A stretch of 64,000 nt of DNA, from NCBI GenBank assembly GCA_902769705.1, contig CACXPX010000002.1, forward strand, positions 62,001-126,000, read 5' to 3'. Shown in pieces: positions 24,210 through 33,829 of the stretch (its first letter is position 1; the number at the start of each line of letters is the position of its first letter). The stretch is from an uncultured Prevotellaceae bacterium. GTDB lineage: Bacteria; Bacteroidota; Bacteroidia; Bacteroidales; Bacteroidaceae. The notes under the pieces were generated by a model. The model made no database searches. It was not told the DNA's origin and worked only from the letters and a program-made list of their open reading frames with translations. The translations under genes and the position numbers were made by a program.

Positions 24210-25652
24210 ATGAAAAAGACTTTGTTCGCCTGCCTTGCCGTCGCAACGCTGCTTTTCATCGCATGCTCGACGCAACCCTCGGGACATCGTGCCGAGGACA
24301 ACTTAGCACGCACGCTGCTCGACAGCGCACTACTCTACATCGACCGGCAAGACTTGCAATCAGCCATGCTGCAACTGAAAAAGGCTGAAAAGCTGTTGCC
24401 TGCACTGGAAAACGCGAAGACGAAATACCAAATCTGCCAATACATCGGATGGATTAACGAGACCAGCGGTGCCAACGAACTGGCCTTGCACTACCAAGGG
24501 CTCGCCCTTGACTATGCCCGAGAATACGGAAAACCGGAATTGGTGGTCGACGTGCTTATCAACCAAGCCAACACGCTCTACAACATGGGGCTGAACGACT
24601 CGGCGTGGAGCATCACGCTGGAGGCTGCACGCTTCTATGAGCAAGCCGACCGCGGCCAGCAATCGGTCATCAAACGTCATGGTGCCTACCACGAAATGCT
24701 GGAGGGCGACCTGCAGAAAGCTGAACGCCACGCCTACGAAGCCGCCATGCTGGCCGAAGACCCGTCGGCTGAGGGCAATGCATTGGCGCTGCTCTGCCAA
24801 ATCTATATCAAACAGGGACGCGACCATGACGCACAGATGCTGATGGGCGTGATGCCGCAAAAGGGTGACGCCACGCTGCGCTACAACCAACTGCTGGCAC
24901 AAAGCGACATGCTGGAACGGCAGGGCGACTTCCGTGGAGCGCTGATGGCCGAGCGCCAAATGCGCCAGCTAGACGACTCGCTGAATGCCCAAGCCCGACA
25001 TCTGGATATCGTGAAGATTCAGAACCAGTTCGACCGCGAGACGCTACAACGTGAAAAGGCCGAGCAAAGGCTGTGGTTCTCGCTGGTGGTGAGTGCGCTG
25101 CTGTTGGCCATTCTGGCGCTGACAGCATGGTTCAACCATCGCACTCGCTCGCTCTACAAACGGTTCAAACAACGCATCGGCGAAACCAAACAACTATTGT
25201 CCGACCAACTGAGCGACCGCAATGCCACCATCGACCAACTGAAACACACTATCGACGAGCGGATGAACGAGCTCGCACAGTTGCAGCAACGGTTGCCCTC
25301 TCCCTATAGAAACGAAGCACTCTATAGCCAACTGGCAGAAACAAAACAGGGCGTCGACGTGCTCTACAGCATCGTCAGCGGCGAGAACATCAGCCAGATG
25401 GGCAAGCAAGAGCAACGTGCCGTGACCGATGTGCTGTGGCAGATGGACCAACAACTGGCCGAAATCATTGACAATCCCGAGAATCCGCTCACACCGAAGG
25501 AAACCTTCTTCTGCATCATGGAGCATTGCGGCATGAGCGACCGCGAGAAAGCAGATGCCTTCTGCAGTTCTGAACAAGCCGTTCGCTCGACGAAGAGCCG
25601 ACTGGGGAAGAAACTGGACATCGATGCACTAAGAGCGAACAAAGAGAAATAA
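24210..25652 (+). CDS. TPR protein with one membrane helix and cytoplasmic coiled-coil/HTH-like tail
   Basis: A 480-residue envelope protein. It begins with a lipoprotein-like signal (LLFIAC, Cys19). Residues ~35-270 are tetratricopeptide-like helix pairs, for example LALHYQGLALDYAREYGKPE. A membrane helix at 288-308 (LWFSLVVSALLLAILALTAWF) follows. A coiled-coil at about 315-365 comes next, then a helical C-terminus with DREKADAFCSSEQAVRSTKSRLGKKL, which resembles the HTH end of Bacteroidota TPR-membrane regulators. The gene starts an operon with the CE1 esterase (28 bp gap) and GH3 gene, so it may sense a glycan-derived signal and control them. That role is an inference. Confidence 0.8.
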   Translation: MKKTLFACLAVATLLFIACSTQPSGHRAEDNLARTLLDSALLYIDRQDLQSAMLQLKKAEKLLPALENAKTKYQICQYIGWINETSGANELALHYQGLALDYAREYGKPELVVDVLINQANTLYNMGLNDSAWSITLEAARFYEQADRGQQSVIKRHGAYHEMLEGDLQKAERHAYEAAMLAEDPSAEGNALALLCQIYIKQGRDHDAQMLMGVMPQKGDATLRYNQLLAQSDMLERQGDFRGALMAERQMRQLDDSLNAQARHLDIVKIQNQFDRETLQREKAEQRLWFSLVVSALLLAILALTAWFNHRTRSLYKRFKQRIGETKQLLSDQLSDRNATIDQLKHTIDERMNELAQLQQRLPSPYRNEALYSQLAETKQGVDVLYSIVSGENISQMGKQEQRAVTDVLWQMDQQLAEIIDNPENPLTPKETFFCIMEHCGMSDREKADAFCSSEQAVRSTKSRLGKKLDIDALRANKEK

Positions 25653-25671
25653 TAACATTATTCATAAATAA

Positions 25672-26844
<1,173 letters not shown>

Positions 26845-26866
26845 ATAGAAAACGATAACTATAAGT

Positions 26867-29227
26867 ATGAAACACAAAACTATCATCGCATGCCTCGCAG
26901 CAGGCATGCTTGCAACGACAACAACCATGGCACAACAAGCACCACAACTACGCGCCGACAACATCGACGAAGTGATGAAGGCAATGACATTGGAAGAAAA
27001 AGCAAGACTGCTCGTGGGTGGAGCCAACAACTTCTTCGGCACAGGAGCCGTCGTAGGCGGCGAGGCCGACCTCGTGGCAGGTGCTGCAGGCACATCGCCC
27101 GCCATCCCGCGTCTCGGCATCCCTGCCACCGTGCTCACCGACGGCCCTGCCGGTGTGCGCATCGATCCCACCCGCAAAGGTACCGACAAGACCTACTACG
27201 CCACAGCCTTCCCCATCGGCTCGTGTCTCGCCTCCACCTGGAACACTGATCTTGTAACCAAGGTCGGCGAAGCCATCGGTAACGAAACCAAGGAATACCG
27301 CTGCGACGTCATCCTGGGCCCAGGTATGAACCTGCATCGCAATCCCCTCTGCGGACGTAACTTCGAATACTACTCAGAAGACCCGCTGCTGACGGGTAAG
27401 ATTGCTGCCGCCTACATCAACGGTGTGCAGAGCCAGGGCGCAGGCGTCTCCGCCAAGCACTTCGCCGTCAACTCTCAGGAGACCGACCGCACTAGCGTGG
27501 ACGAGCGTGTCAGCCAGCGTGCAGCACGTGAAATCTATCTGCGTGGCTTCGAAATTGCCGTGCGCGAGAGTAATCCCTGGACCATCATGGCATCTTACAA
27601 CAAAATCAACGGCGAGTTCTCGATGGGGAACCACGACCTGCTCACAAAGATTCTGCGCGATGACTGGGGCTATAAGGGCATCGTGATGACCGACTGGATC
27701 GGCATCCGCGAAGGCCTCCCCACCATCAGCGAGGTTCATGCCGGCAACGACCTCATGGAGCCAGGACAGCCCGCACAGGTCGAAGAGATCATCAAGGGTG
27801 TAAAGGATGGCAAGCTCGACATCGCCGACGTCGATCGCAACGTGCGCCGCATGCTCGAATACATCGTCAAAACTCCCAGCTTCCTGAAGTATCCCGCCTC
27901 TAACAATCCCGACTTCAAGGCTCATGCCGCCATCACGCGTCAAAGTGCTGCCGAAGGTATCGTCATGCTCAAGAACAATGGTGCCCTGCCTTGGAAAGAC
28001 GGTGCCATCAAGACCGTTGCCCTCTTCGGCGAGAACTCCTACGATTTCCTTAGCGGTGGTACCGGCTCTGGCTGCGTACATCCCCCTTACGTCGTCGATA
28101 TGCTCGAAGGCCTGAAGAATGCAGGCATCCAGTCGTCAGCGGCACTCACCGACATCTACCGAAAATATATCGCCTATGCCCGCGTGAAGTTCCAAGCCGA
28201 GCGCCATCCCGCCAAGTGGTTCCAGACTGAGATGATGGGGCAACAGAAGTATCCAGAGATTGGTCTCTCCCCCATCGCCATCCAAAAGGAAGTGGCAGGC
28301 TCCGACGCCGCCATCATCACCATCGGCCGTCAGGCTGGTGAAGGCATCGACCGCGACATCGCCACCGAGTTCAACCTCATCCCCGAGGAGCTCTCTCTCA
28401 TCAAGGACGTCTGCAATGCCTTCCATCAGGTTGGCAAGCCCGTCGTGGTGATCATCAACTCGGGCTCTGTCATCGAGACAGCCTCCTGGAGCAGCTATCC
28501 CGACGCCATCCTCTGCGCCTGGCAGCCAGGCATGGAAGGGGGCAACTCTGTGGCCGACCTGCTCACCGGCAAGGTCAACCCGTCGGGCAAGCTCACGATG
28601 ACCTGGCCGCTGGCCGCCACCGACCATCCCTCAACCAAGGGTTACCCCGGCACGATGGACTTCTATACCTACGAGGTGACGAGAGGCTACACAGGGCAAG
28701 TTGAGGGCTACGACTACACCAACCACGAGGAGGACATCTACGTGGGCTACCGGTTCTTCGACACCTTCCAGCGCAATGTGGCCTATCCCTTCGGCTTCGG
28801 TCTGTCGTACACCACGTTTGAATATTCGAAACCCGTCGTGAAACTCAACGGCGACAAGGTGAGTGTGAGCATCAACGTGAAGAACAGCGGTACCATGAGC
28901 GGAAAGGAAGTGGCTCAAGTTTACATCGCCGCACCCGCAGGAAAACTCGAGAAGCCCGCCAAGGAACTGAAAGCATTCGCCAAGACGCGCGAGCTGAAGC
29001 CCGGTGAGAGCCAGACGCTGAACATGACCATCACCGTACGCGACCTGGCCAGCTTCGACGAAGCAGGTTCGCAATGGTTGGCTGAAGCCGGAACCTATAA
29101 CGTGATGATTGGCGCCAATGTGGCCGACATCCGCGCCACCATGCAGTTCAAACTGGCTAAGGAATACACCGAAAAGACCAGCAACGCCCTGAAACCACAA
29201 CAGAAGTTGAATTTGCTGAAACAATAA
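26867..29227 (+). CDS. GH3 beta-glycosidase
   Basis: A 786-residue exported or periplasmic glycoside hydrolase of family 3. The signal peptide ends near TTTTMAQ (residue 23). The (beta/alpha)8 domain has the nucleophile Asp276 in VMTDWIG, plus KHF at 197-199 and LTDGPAGVRI near 91-100. A second domain carries IITIGRQAGEGIDRD, where a family acid/base is expected, and a fibronectin-III-like domain (about 670-770) closes the protein. The family includes beta-glucosidases and beta-xylosidases; pairing with a CE1 esterase makes a hemicellulose role likely but not certain. The stop codon lies inside the first unit of repeat array E. Confidence 0.94.
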   Translation: MKHKTIIACLAAGMLATTTTMAQQAPQLRADNIDEVMKAMTLEEKARLLVGGANNFFGTGAVVGGEADLVAGAAGTSPAIPRLGIPATVLTDGPAGVRIDPTRKGTDKTYYATAFPIGSCLASTWNTDLVTKVGEAIGNETKEYRCDVILGPGMNLHRNPLCGRNFEYYSEDPLLTGKIAAAYINGVQSQGAGVSAKHFAVNSQETDRTSVDERVSQRAAREIYLRGFEIAVRESNPWTIMASYNKINGEFSMGNHDLLTKILRDDWGYKGIVMTDWIGIREGLPTISEVHAGNDLMEPGQPAQVEEIIKGVKDGKLDIADVDRNVRRMLEYIVKTPSFLKYPASNNPDFKAHAAITRQSAAEGIVMLKNNGALPWKDGAIKTVALFGENSYDFLSGGTGSGCVHPPYVVDMLEGLKNAGIQSSAALTDIYRKYIAYARVKFQAERHPAKWFQTEMMGQQKYPEIGLSPIAIQKEVAGSDAAIITIGRQAGEGIDRDIATEFNLIPEELSLIKDVCNAFHQVGKPVVVIINSGSVIETASWSSYPDAILCAWQPGMEGGNSVADLLTGKVNPSGKLTMTWPLAATDHPSTKGYPGTMDFYTYEVTRGYTGQVEGYDYTNHEEDIYVGYRFFDTFQRNVAYPFGFGLSYTTFEYSKPVVKLNGDKVSVSINVKNSGTMSGKEVAQVYIAAPAGKLEKPAKELKAFAKTRELKPGESQTLNMTITVRDLASFDEAGSQWLAEAGTYNVMIGANVADIRATMQFKLAKEYTEKTSNALKPQQKLNLLKQ

Positions 29228-29304
29228 ACGGCAAGTGGAGTCAGTACATGTGGCATGTACTAGCAGTACACACGGCATGTACTGCAACCAGAAAGCGCAA
29301 GTGC
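29221..29304. repeat. 22-bp-period repeat array E
   Basis: Four 18-bp units with 4-bp spacers: ACAATAAACGGCAAGTGG (29221, overlapping the GH3 stop), AGTACATGTGGCATGTAC (29243), AGTACACACGGCATGTAC (29265) and ACCAGAAAGCGCAAGTGC (29287). The two central units are near-palindromes on GTACATG/CATGTAC. The last one resembles ACCAGATGCCACAAGTGG of array C. It lies directly before the GH3 terminator. Confidence 0.75.
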
Positions 29305-29306
29305 AA

Positions 29307-29350
29307 AAAAGAAAGCTATGCTTTAGATTGTCTAAGGCATAGCTTTCTTC
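29307..29350. terminator. Bidirectional terminator between GH3 and M6 protease genes
   Basis: GAAAGCTATGCTTTAGA (29311-29327) pairs along its length with TCTAAGGCATAGCTTTC (29331-29347), with A-rich sequence before and T-containing sequence after. The loop is only 3 nt. Confidence 0.88.
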
Positions 29351-29367
29351 GTTAAGAACAAATACGG

Positions 29368-31788
29368 TTAGCGCACCACTTTCTTGCCGCCAACAATATA
29401 TACCCCCTTGGACAGACCGTCGAGCGACGTGCCTACATAGCGGCCGTTGATGTCGTAGACAGCCTTCTTGTCAGAAGAATCTTCAACAATGACGGCACCG
29501 ATGCCTGCAGCAGCACTGAAGCTGAACGTCTTCTCCTCACTCCACTGGGAACAAGAGCTCTCCTCGCCCAGGGCACGAACACGATAAACAAAGCGGTTGC
29601 GTGTGTTCAGGTCAGTCAGCGTGATGCTGTTTGTCTCCGTCGTATACGACTTCACCTCCGAAGCCTTGCGCGGGCCGGGAGCGGCTTTTGCTGAAGCGAT
29701 ACCAAGTTGCTCAGCCGTCCATGTGCCGTCGTAAACGGCCAGATAGTTCAGATACATGCAAGCCTCGGGACGAATCTCTATCCAGAAGAGGTCTTTGCGA
29801 ATGGTGAAGTGGAACACCCTCTTTCCATCTGCAGTCAGTTCGAACGGAACTTCTTCGTATGTGGCCTGATCGCCAGCATTTCCGAATGCCACGCTGATCT
29901 TACCTTTCACGGGCGTTCCCTCCTTGTAGAGTTTGCCGCCCACCACGATGGTCATGTCAGACGACTGCGGCACCTGCCATGTGGCCGTGCGTACATAACC
30001 CGTAGTAGAAGACGTGCCGATACGCAGACGGTTGGGAGTGGTGAATAGTTTGCTGCCCATCCATTTGGAATAACCATAGTCACCCATCTTCGAGGAAATA
30101 TCTGAGAAGCCGACCGACTTTGACTCAAATGCCTTGAAGTCGTACTCGCGGTCAAGAGCCTCCTCGGGATTGTCGGATGCAGAACCAATCTCCGTCACTT
30201 CAACTTCATAGCTGGTGGCACTGGGCACAGCCGGCCAAGTGATGGTGAACGAAGCTTTGCCTTCCACCTCCTTGCCTCCATCAGGTTGCGGGATTCCCAA
30301 TTCGGGACGGCAGGCAACGAACGATATCAGTCCATCGGCGCTTTCCTTGATGTTGTCGATGGGTTTGCCCAACAATTTCGAGCCGTCCTTGTTCTCGTTA
30401 TAGAGTGTGGCGGCTGGGTTGGTGTAGTTGGTCAGTTCAGTAACACCCTTACTCCCGGGGAACGGATCTGCATCCTCATTTCCATACGAACGTGAGCCGT
30501 CAGCGGGAACGATGGTCATCATCTGTTGGTTGGCATTGGTGTTCACACCGTTCGAAGACCATGCGTCAGCATCATAGAAGGCATGAATGGCCAAGAGGCC
30601 ATGACCTCTGAGACTTGCATCCCACTTCTTCTGCTGGCGGTTTTCCAATAGATAATACTCGTTCTTGTTGGCCTCGTTATAAAGGATGTAAGCCTCGGGA
30701 GAATCTGTCAACGGCTTCATGTCGTTGATGCGAGTCATCGACGTCAGCTCGGTGGGAGTGATCCAACCTGCATACATACGCTCATAAGAGGTATAGCCAG
30801 CTGGTGTGCGGCTGGCGTTGTTGTAACTGCCCTGACACATCACGTCCCACGAGCCCATACCATAGTTGCTGCCGCTGTTGCTGGTGTCGTAGAAGTCGGG
30901 AATGCCCAGGCAGTGGGTGAACTCGTGGCAAGCAGCACCAATGCCGTCGAGAGTAGCCCCGCTGGTGCCACGCAGTTCGCAGCTGCAAGCGTAGGTGTCT
31001 ATAATCACGTCGTTCTTGACCAAGTGAAAACCGCCATTCGACAGTTTCCACTCGTGGGGCCAGATGGTATTTGGGTCGGCACCATAGTTCTGTCCATAAC
31101 CGGCATAGATGACAAACACCTGATCAACCTTGCTATCACCGTCCCAATCGTAGTCAGCGAAGTTCACCTGTTCGGCAGCTGCCAGGCAAGCGTCGTAAAT
31201 CATCTCGGCAGGACGCACGTCATTGCTGTTATCTGTCGGTGCGCCATAGTAGGCCATCGTCTTATTGAGTTTCACGGGGCCAACCACATCGAACTCGATG
31301 TCGAGCTTGCCATAACTTTGATCGAGGAAATAGTCACGAACAGAACCAGTCATTCCATAATCGTTGTATCCAGGCTTGCTAAAGAACTGATGGTAAGTCT
31401 CTTGCGGATTGTCCACCACAAAGTCCTGATTGCTGAAAGCCACCAAGATGACAAGGCCTTTCTTCTTTCCCACAATGGGGTCTTTCTGCTCGCCAAGCGG
31501 GCGGCGCGCTTTCATACGGCGCGCATTGCTTGCCTTGAGACGCTTGCCCCACGTCTCGCTCACTTCATCAGCTGTGATGAAACGGAACGAGCCGTCGAGA
31601 TTTCTCACCATAGGTTGGCCGTCATCGGTGGTATAATAACTGAAGTGCTCGTCGCCACGAAGTGTCAGAGTCAGCGTTGTACCGTCGGGCTGAACAAAAG
31701 TGCGACGTACAGGATAAGCAGGTATTGCCTTCACACTAAGGCAACCCAAGATAAGTAATGCGAATGTGATAAAAACGTTTTTGTTCAT
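29368..31788 (-). CDS. Secreted M6-family metalloprotease with T9SS-like tag
   Basis: An 806-residue exported zinc protease related to immune inhibitor A. A signal peptide ends near SVKA (residue ~21), followed by a short propeptide-like region. The catalytic domain has HEFTHCLGIPDFYD, with zinc ligands His288, His292 and probably Asp298, and catalytic Glu289. An Asp-rich loop DYDWDGDSKVDQ (212-223) looks calcium-binding. After the protease lie a jelly-roll-like domain and a fibronectin-III-like stretch. The end AVYDINGRY...KGVYIVGGKKVV is a T9SS-type tag, so it is probably released or surface-bound. It follows the SusCD operon on the same strand but behind a terminator. Confidence 0.9.
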   Translation of the reverse strand: MNKNVFITFALLILGCLSVKAIPAYPVRRTFVQPDGTTLTLTLRGDEHFSYYTTDDGQPMVRNLDGSFRFITADEVSETWGKRLKASNARRMKARRPLGEQKDPIVGKKKGLVILVAFSNQDFVVDNPQETYHQFFSKPGYNDYGMTGSVRDYFLDQSYGKLDIEFDVVGPVKLNKTMAYYGAPTDNSNDVRPAEMIYDACLAAAEQVNFADYDWDGDSKVDQVFVIYAGYGQNYGADPNTIWPHEWKLSNGGFHLVKNDVIIDTYACSCELRGTSGATLDGIGAACHEFTHCLGIPDFYDTSNSGSNYGMGSWDVMCQGSYNNASRTPAGYTSYERMYAGWITPTELTSMTRINDMKPLTDSPEAYILYNEANKNEYYLLENRQQKKWDASLRGHGLLAIHAFYDADAWSSNGVNTNANQQMMTIVPADGSRSYGNEDADPFPGSKGVTELTNYTNPAATLYNENKDGSKLLGKPIDNIKESADGLISFVACRPELGIPQPDGGKEVEGKASFTITWPAVPSATSYEVEVTEIGSASDNPEEALDREYDFKAFESKSVGFSDISSKMGDYGYSKWMGSKLFTTPNRLRIGTSSTTGYVRTATWQVPQSSDMTIVVGGKLYKEGTPVKGKISVAFGNAGDQATYEEVPFELTADGKRVFHFTIRKDLFWIEIRPEACMYLNYLAVYDGTWTAEQLGIASAKAAPGPRKASEVKSYTTETNSITLTDLNTRNRFVYRVRALGEESSCSQWSEEKTFSFSAAAGIGAVIVEDSSDKKAVYDINGRYVGTSLDGLSKGVYIVGGKKVVR

Positions 31789-31840
31789 TTACTATTGAAG
31801 ATATTATTACTTTAAAACACATATTCCGCCTAAACGGAAG

Positions 31841-31880
31841 AAAAGGTGTACCCCTCCCAAAATGGCTGGGTACACCTTTT
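31841..31880 (-). terminator. Terminator after the SusCD operon
   Basis: A perfect 13-bp stem AAAAGGTGTACCC (31841-31853) with GGGTACACCTTTT (31868-31880), 28 bp after the lipoprotein gene. Confidence 0.88.
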
Positions 31881-31907
31881 AGTATTTACATTACTGTTGT
31901 TTCGACA

Positions 31908-33797
31908 TTAGTCGAGCAAGAGATGGCTTCTGATTTTTGCCTTGATCACTTGGTTTTTATTTACAGCAGTCTTTGCAGGGCGGTACAGGCGACGTGCAAA
32001 GTCGGCTGCCTTCCTCTGAGCAGCAGCTTTCTTCTTAGCAGCCGGTGTAACTGCATCGGGAAGCACCAGTTTAACGGCACCATTACTTCCTGCATAATAG
32101 CCACTATCCTCAAAGAGAAGAGCTTGGTATATTGCGGTAGTACCATCAGATTTCTTACGCTCGAAAGCGGGGAATGTGATGACACCATCCTTCAGCGTGC
32201 CAAGCATGCCTGCGGCCTTCACTTCGTCGAAAGCACCACCGATCAGCATCTGGTAGGCACCCCATGTAACGATGGATTGGGGTCCATAACCAAGATCCAT
32301 ACCAATAGGTTGTAAGTCAATAAACACGCCCTCGGGGTCTGCAGCATTGACCTCAACGTTCTCCTCACCACCTTCTACTCCGAAGGCATCAGCGACAGGC
32401 TTGTAAGCCTTCACTATGCGATAGAGTCCAGGAGTGTCATTGTTTTCTTCAATCTCAACTTCATAAGTATAAGGCGCACCTTCCTCTGTGTACATAGGAA
32501 CGACAATGTCATCAGTATAGAGACCAATACCCAGCGAGGTCCAAGGATTCTCGCCACCGCCCCAATACTCGAAGCCTACGGTTTCAACCACCTTGGCTTC
32601 ACCATTTTCTACGACGACAAGCACTACTTGCAGTTTACCAGTCTCTTCGCCAATGGGAACCTTGTAATAGCCAGTCTCAACAGGTGTAGCTTCTATCTCG
32701 CCAGCAGCAACTGCATCGGCAACTGCATCGGGATCGGCATCAGCAGGAACTACCACTGCGAATGTGTTCTCAGCAGAGCAATCTGCACCGAGCTCAGTCT
32801 CACCAACAGCATAAACGCTACCGTCAGCCTCTGTCAAAACGCCAGCATAAGAGAACAGATTCACTGCATAATCCTTCGGCACATAGTCGGGGAATGTAAT
32901 CATGACAACACCATCACCGGACGACTGGTTCCATCCACCTACACCGAACATGTAGTAGTAAGGAGCCAATTGGATTTGACCGGGCAGACCATTATCCTGC
33001 CAGCTCAGCACCTTGTTGTGTGCCCAAGCAGCCTCTGACTGCAAGCTGGTGAAGCGACCGGGGAATACCATGTAGATATTAGCACCATAGGTGGAGTGAT
33101 AGTAACCCGTGTTGATGTCAGGATAGTACACCAAATCCTTCTGGGTGATGGTCACACCATAAATCGTCTGGCCGGGTTGCAGCACAGTTACTGTAACGTA
33201 AGGCTCCTGACCATCCAGTTTGCCGTACATGGGAGTGAATGGATCCATGATACGGAACTCGTTGGGGTTCAACGTGTTCTGATAGATCTCCACATCACTT
33301 TCAGCCTCGAACCAGAAGGCATCGAGGAACTTACCTGTACCGATAAGCTTCAACGGAGCGGGAACACCAGCCTTGAAGGCATAGGTGGAATTACCATATG
33401 GTGTGGAATGAGTGGCCGAATCACCAAGCGAAATGGTGATGTCCATGAACTTGTCATAGGGGAAGTTCTTGCGGTCCTTACCATTATAACCCACAGGAAT
33501 AGAGGACTCTGTCTGGCCTGCATCGAATGACACAGACGTAGGATAAGTGAACACGCCGAATGTATCGACACACTGAATGGGCACTGTGATAGCGCCACCA
33601 GAGTTGATACGCTTCACAGGGATGTTGAAGACAACTGCGTTAGTGTCAAGCTCAACCTTCGAAGCCAAGTCGTTGCTGAAGTACACCTGCTCACCAGCAG
33701 CGGTTGCCCACTTGTAATCGTCATCTTCGTTTTCCTTACATGCCGCAAACAGCGTGGCTATGCCAAGAAGTCCGAAAAACAATTTATTTAATTTCAT
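31908..33797 (-). CDS. SusCD-associated surface lipoprotein (SusE/F position)
   Basis: A 629-residue lipoprotein (signal MKLNKLFFGLLGIATLFAAC, Cys20) followed by KENEDDD, an acidic stretch of the kind that can direct lipoproteins to the cell surface. Residues ~35-145 look like a Calx-beta/DUF4843-type strand domain, and the rest is beta-rich with no enzyme motif. As the third gene after susC and susD (32 bp gap) it is likely the glycan- or peptide-capturing accessory protein. An oddity is the strongly basic tail (about residues 585-629, containing AAKKKAAAQRKAADFARR), which is unusual for this class. Confidence 0.82.
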   Translation of the reverse strand: MKLNKLFFGLLGIATLFAACKENEDDDYKWATAAGEQVYFSNDLASKVELDTNAVVFNIPVKRINSGGAITVPIQCVDTFGVFTYPTSVSFDAGQTESSIPVGYNGKDRKNFPYDKFMDITISLGDSATHSTPYGNSTYAFKAGVPAPLKLIGTGKFLDAFWFEAESDVEIYQNTLNPNEFRIMDPFTPMYGKLDGQEPYVTVTVLQPGQTIYGVTITQKDLVYYPDINTGYYHSTYGANIYMVFPGRFTSLQSEAAWAHNKVLSWQDNGLPGQIQLAPYYYMFGVGGWNQSSGDGVVMITFPDYVPKDYAVNLFSYAGVLTEADGSVYAVGETELGADCSAENTFAVVVPADADPDAVADAVAAGEIEATPVETGYYKVPIGEETGKLQVVLVVVENGEAKVVETVGFEYWGGGENPWTSLGIGLYTDDIVVPMYTEEGAPYTYEVEIEENNDTPGLYRIVKAYKPVADAFGVEGGEENVEVNAADPEGVFIDLQPIGMDLGYGPQSIVTWGAYQMLIGGAFDEVKAAGMLGTLKDGVITFPAFERKKSDGTTAIYQALLFEDSGYYAGSNGAVKLVLPDAVTPAAKKKAAAQRKAADFARRLYRPAKTAVNKNQVIKAKIRSHLLLD

Positions 33798-33829
33798 AAT
33801 CTTCTGTATTTACTATTGTTACAACTTGA

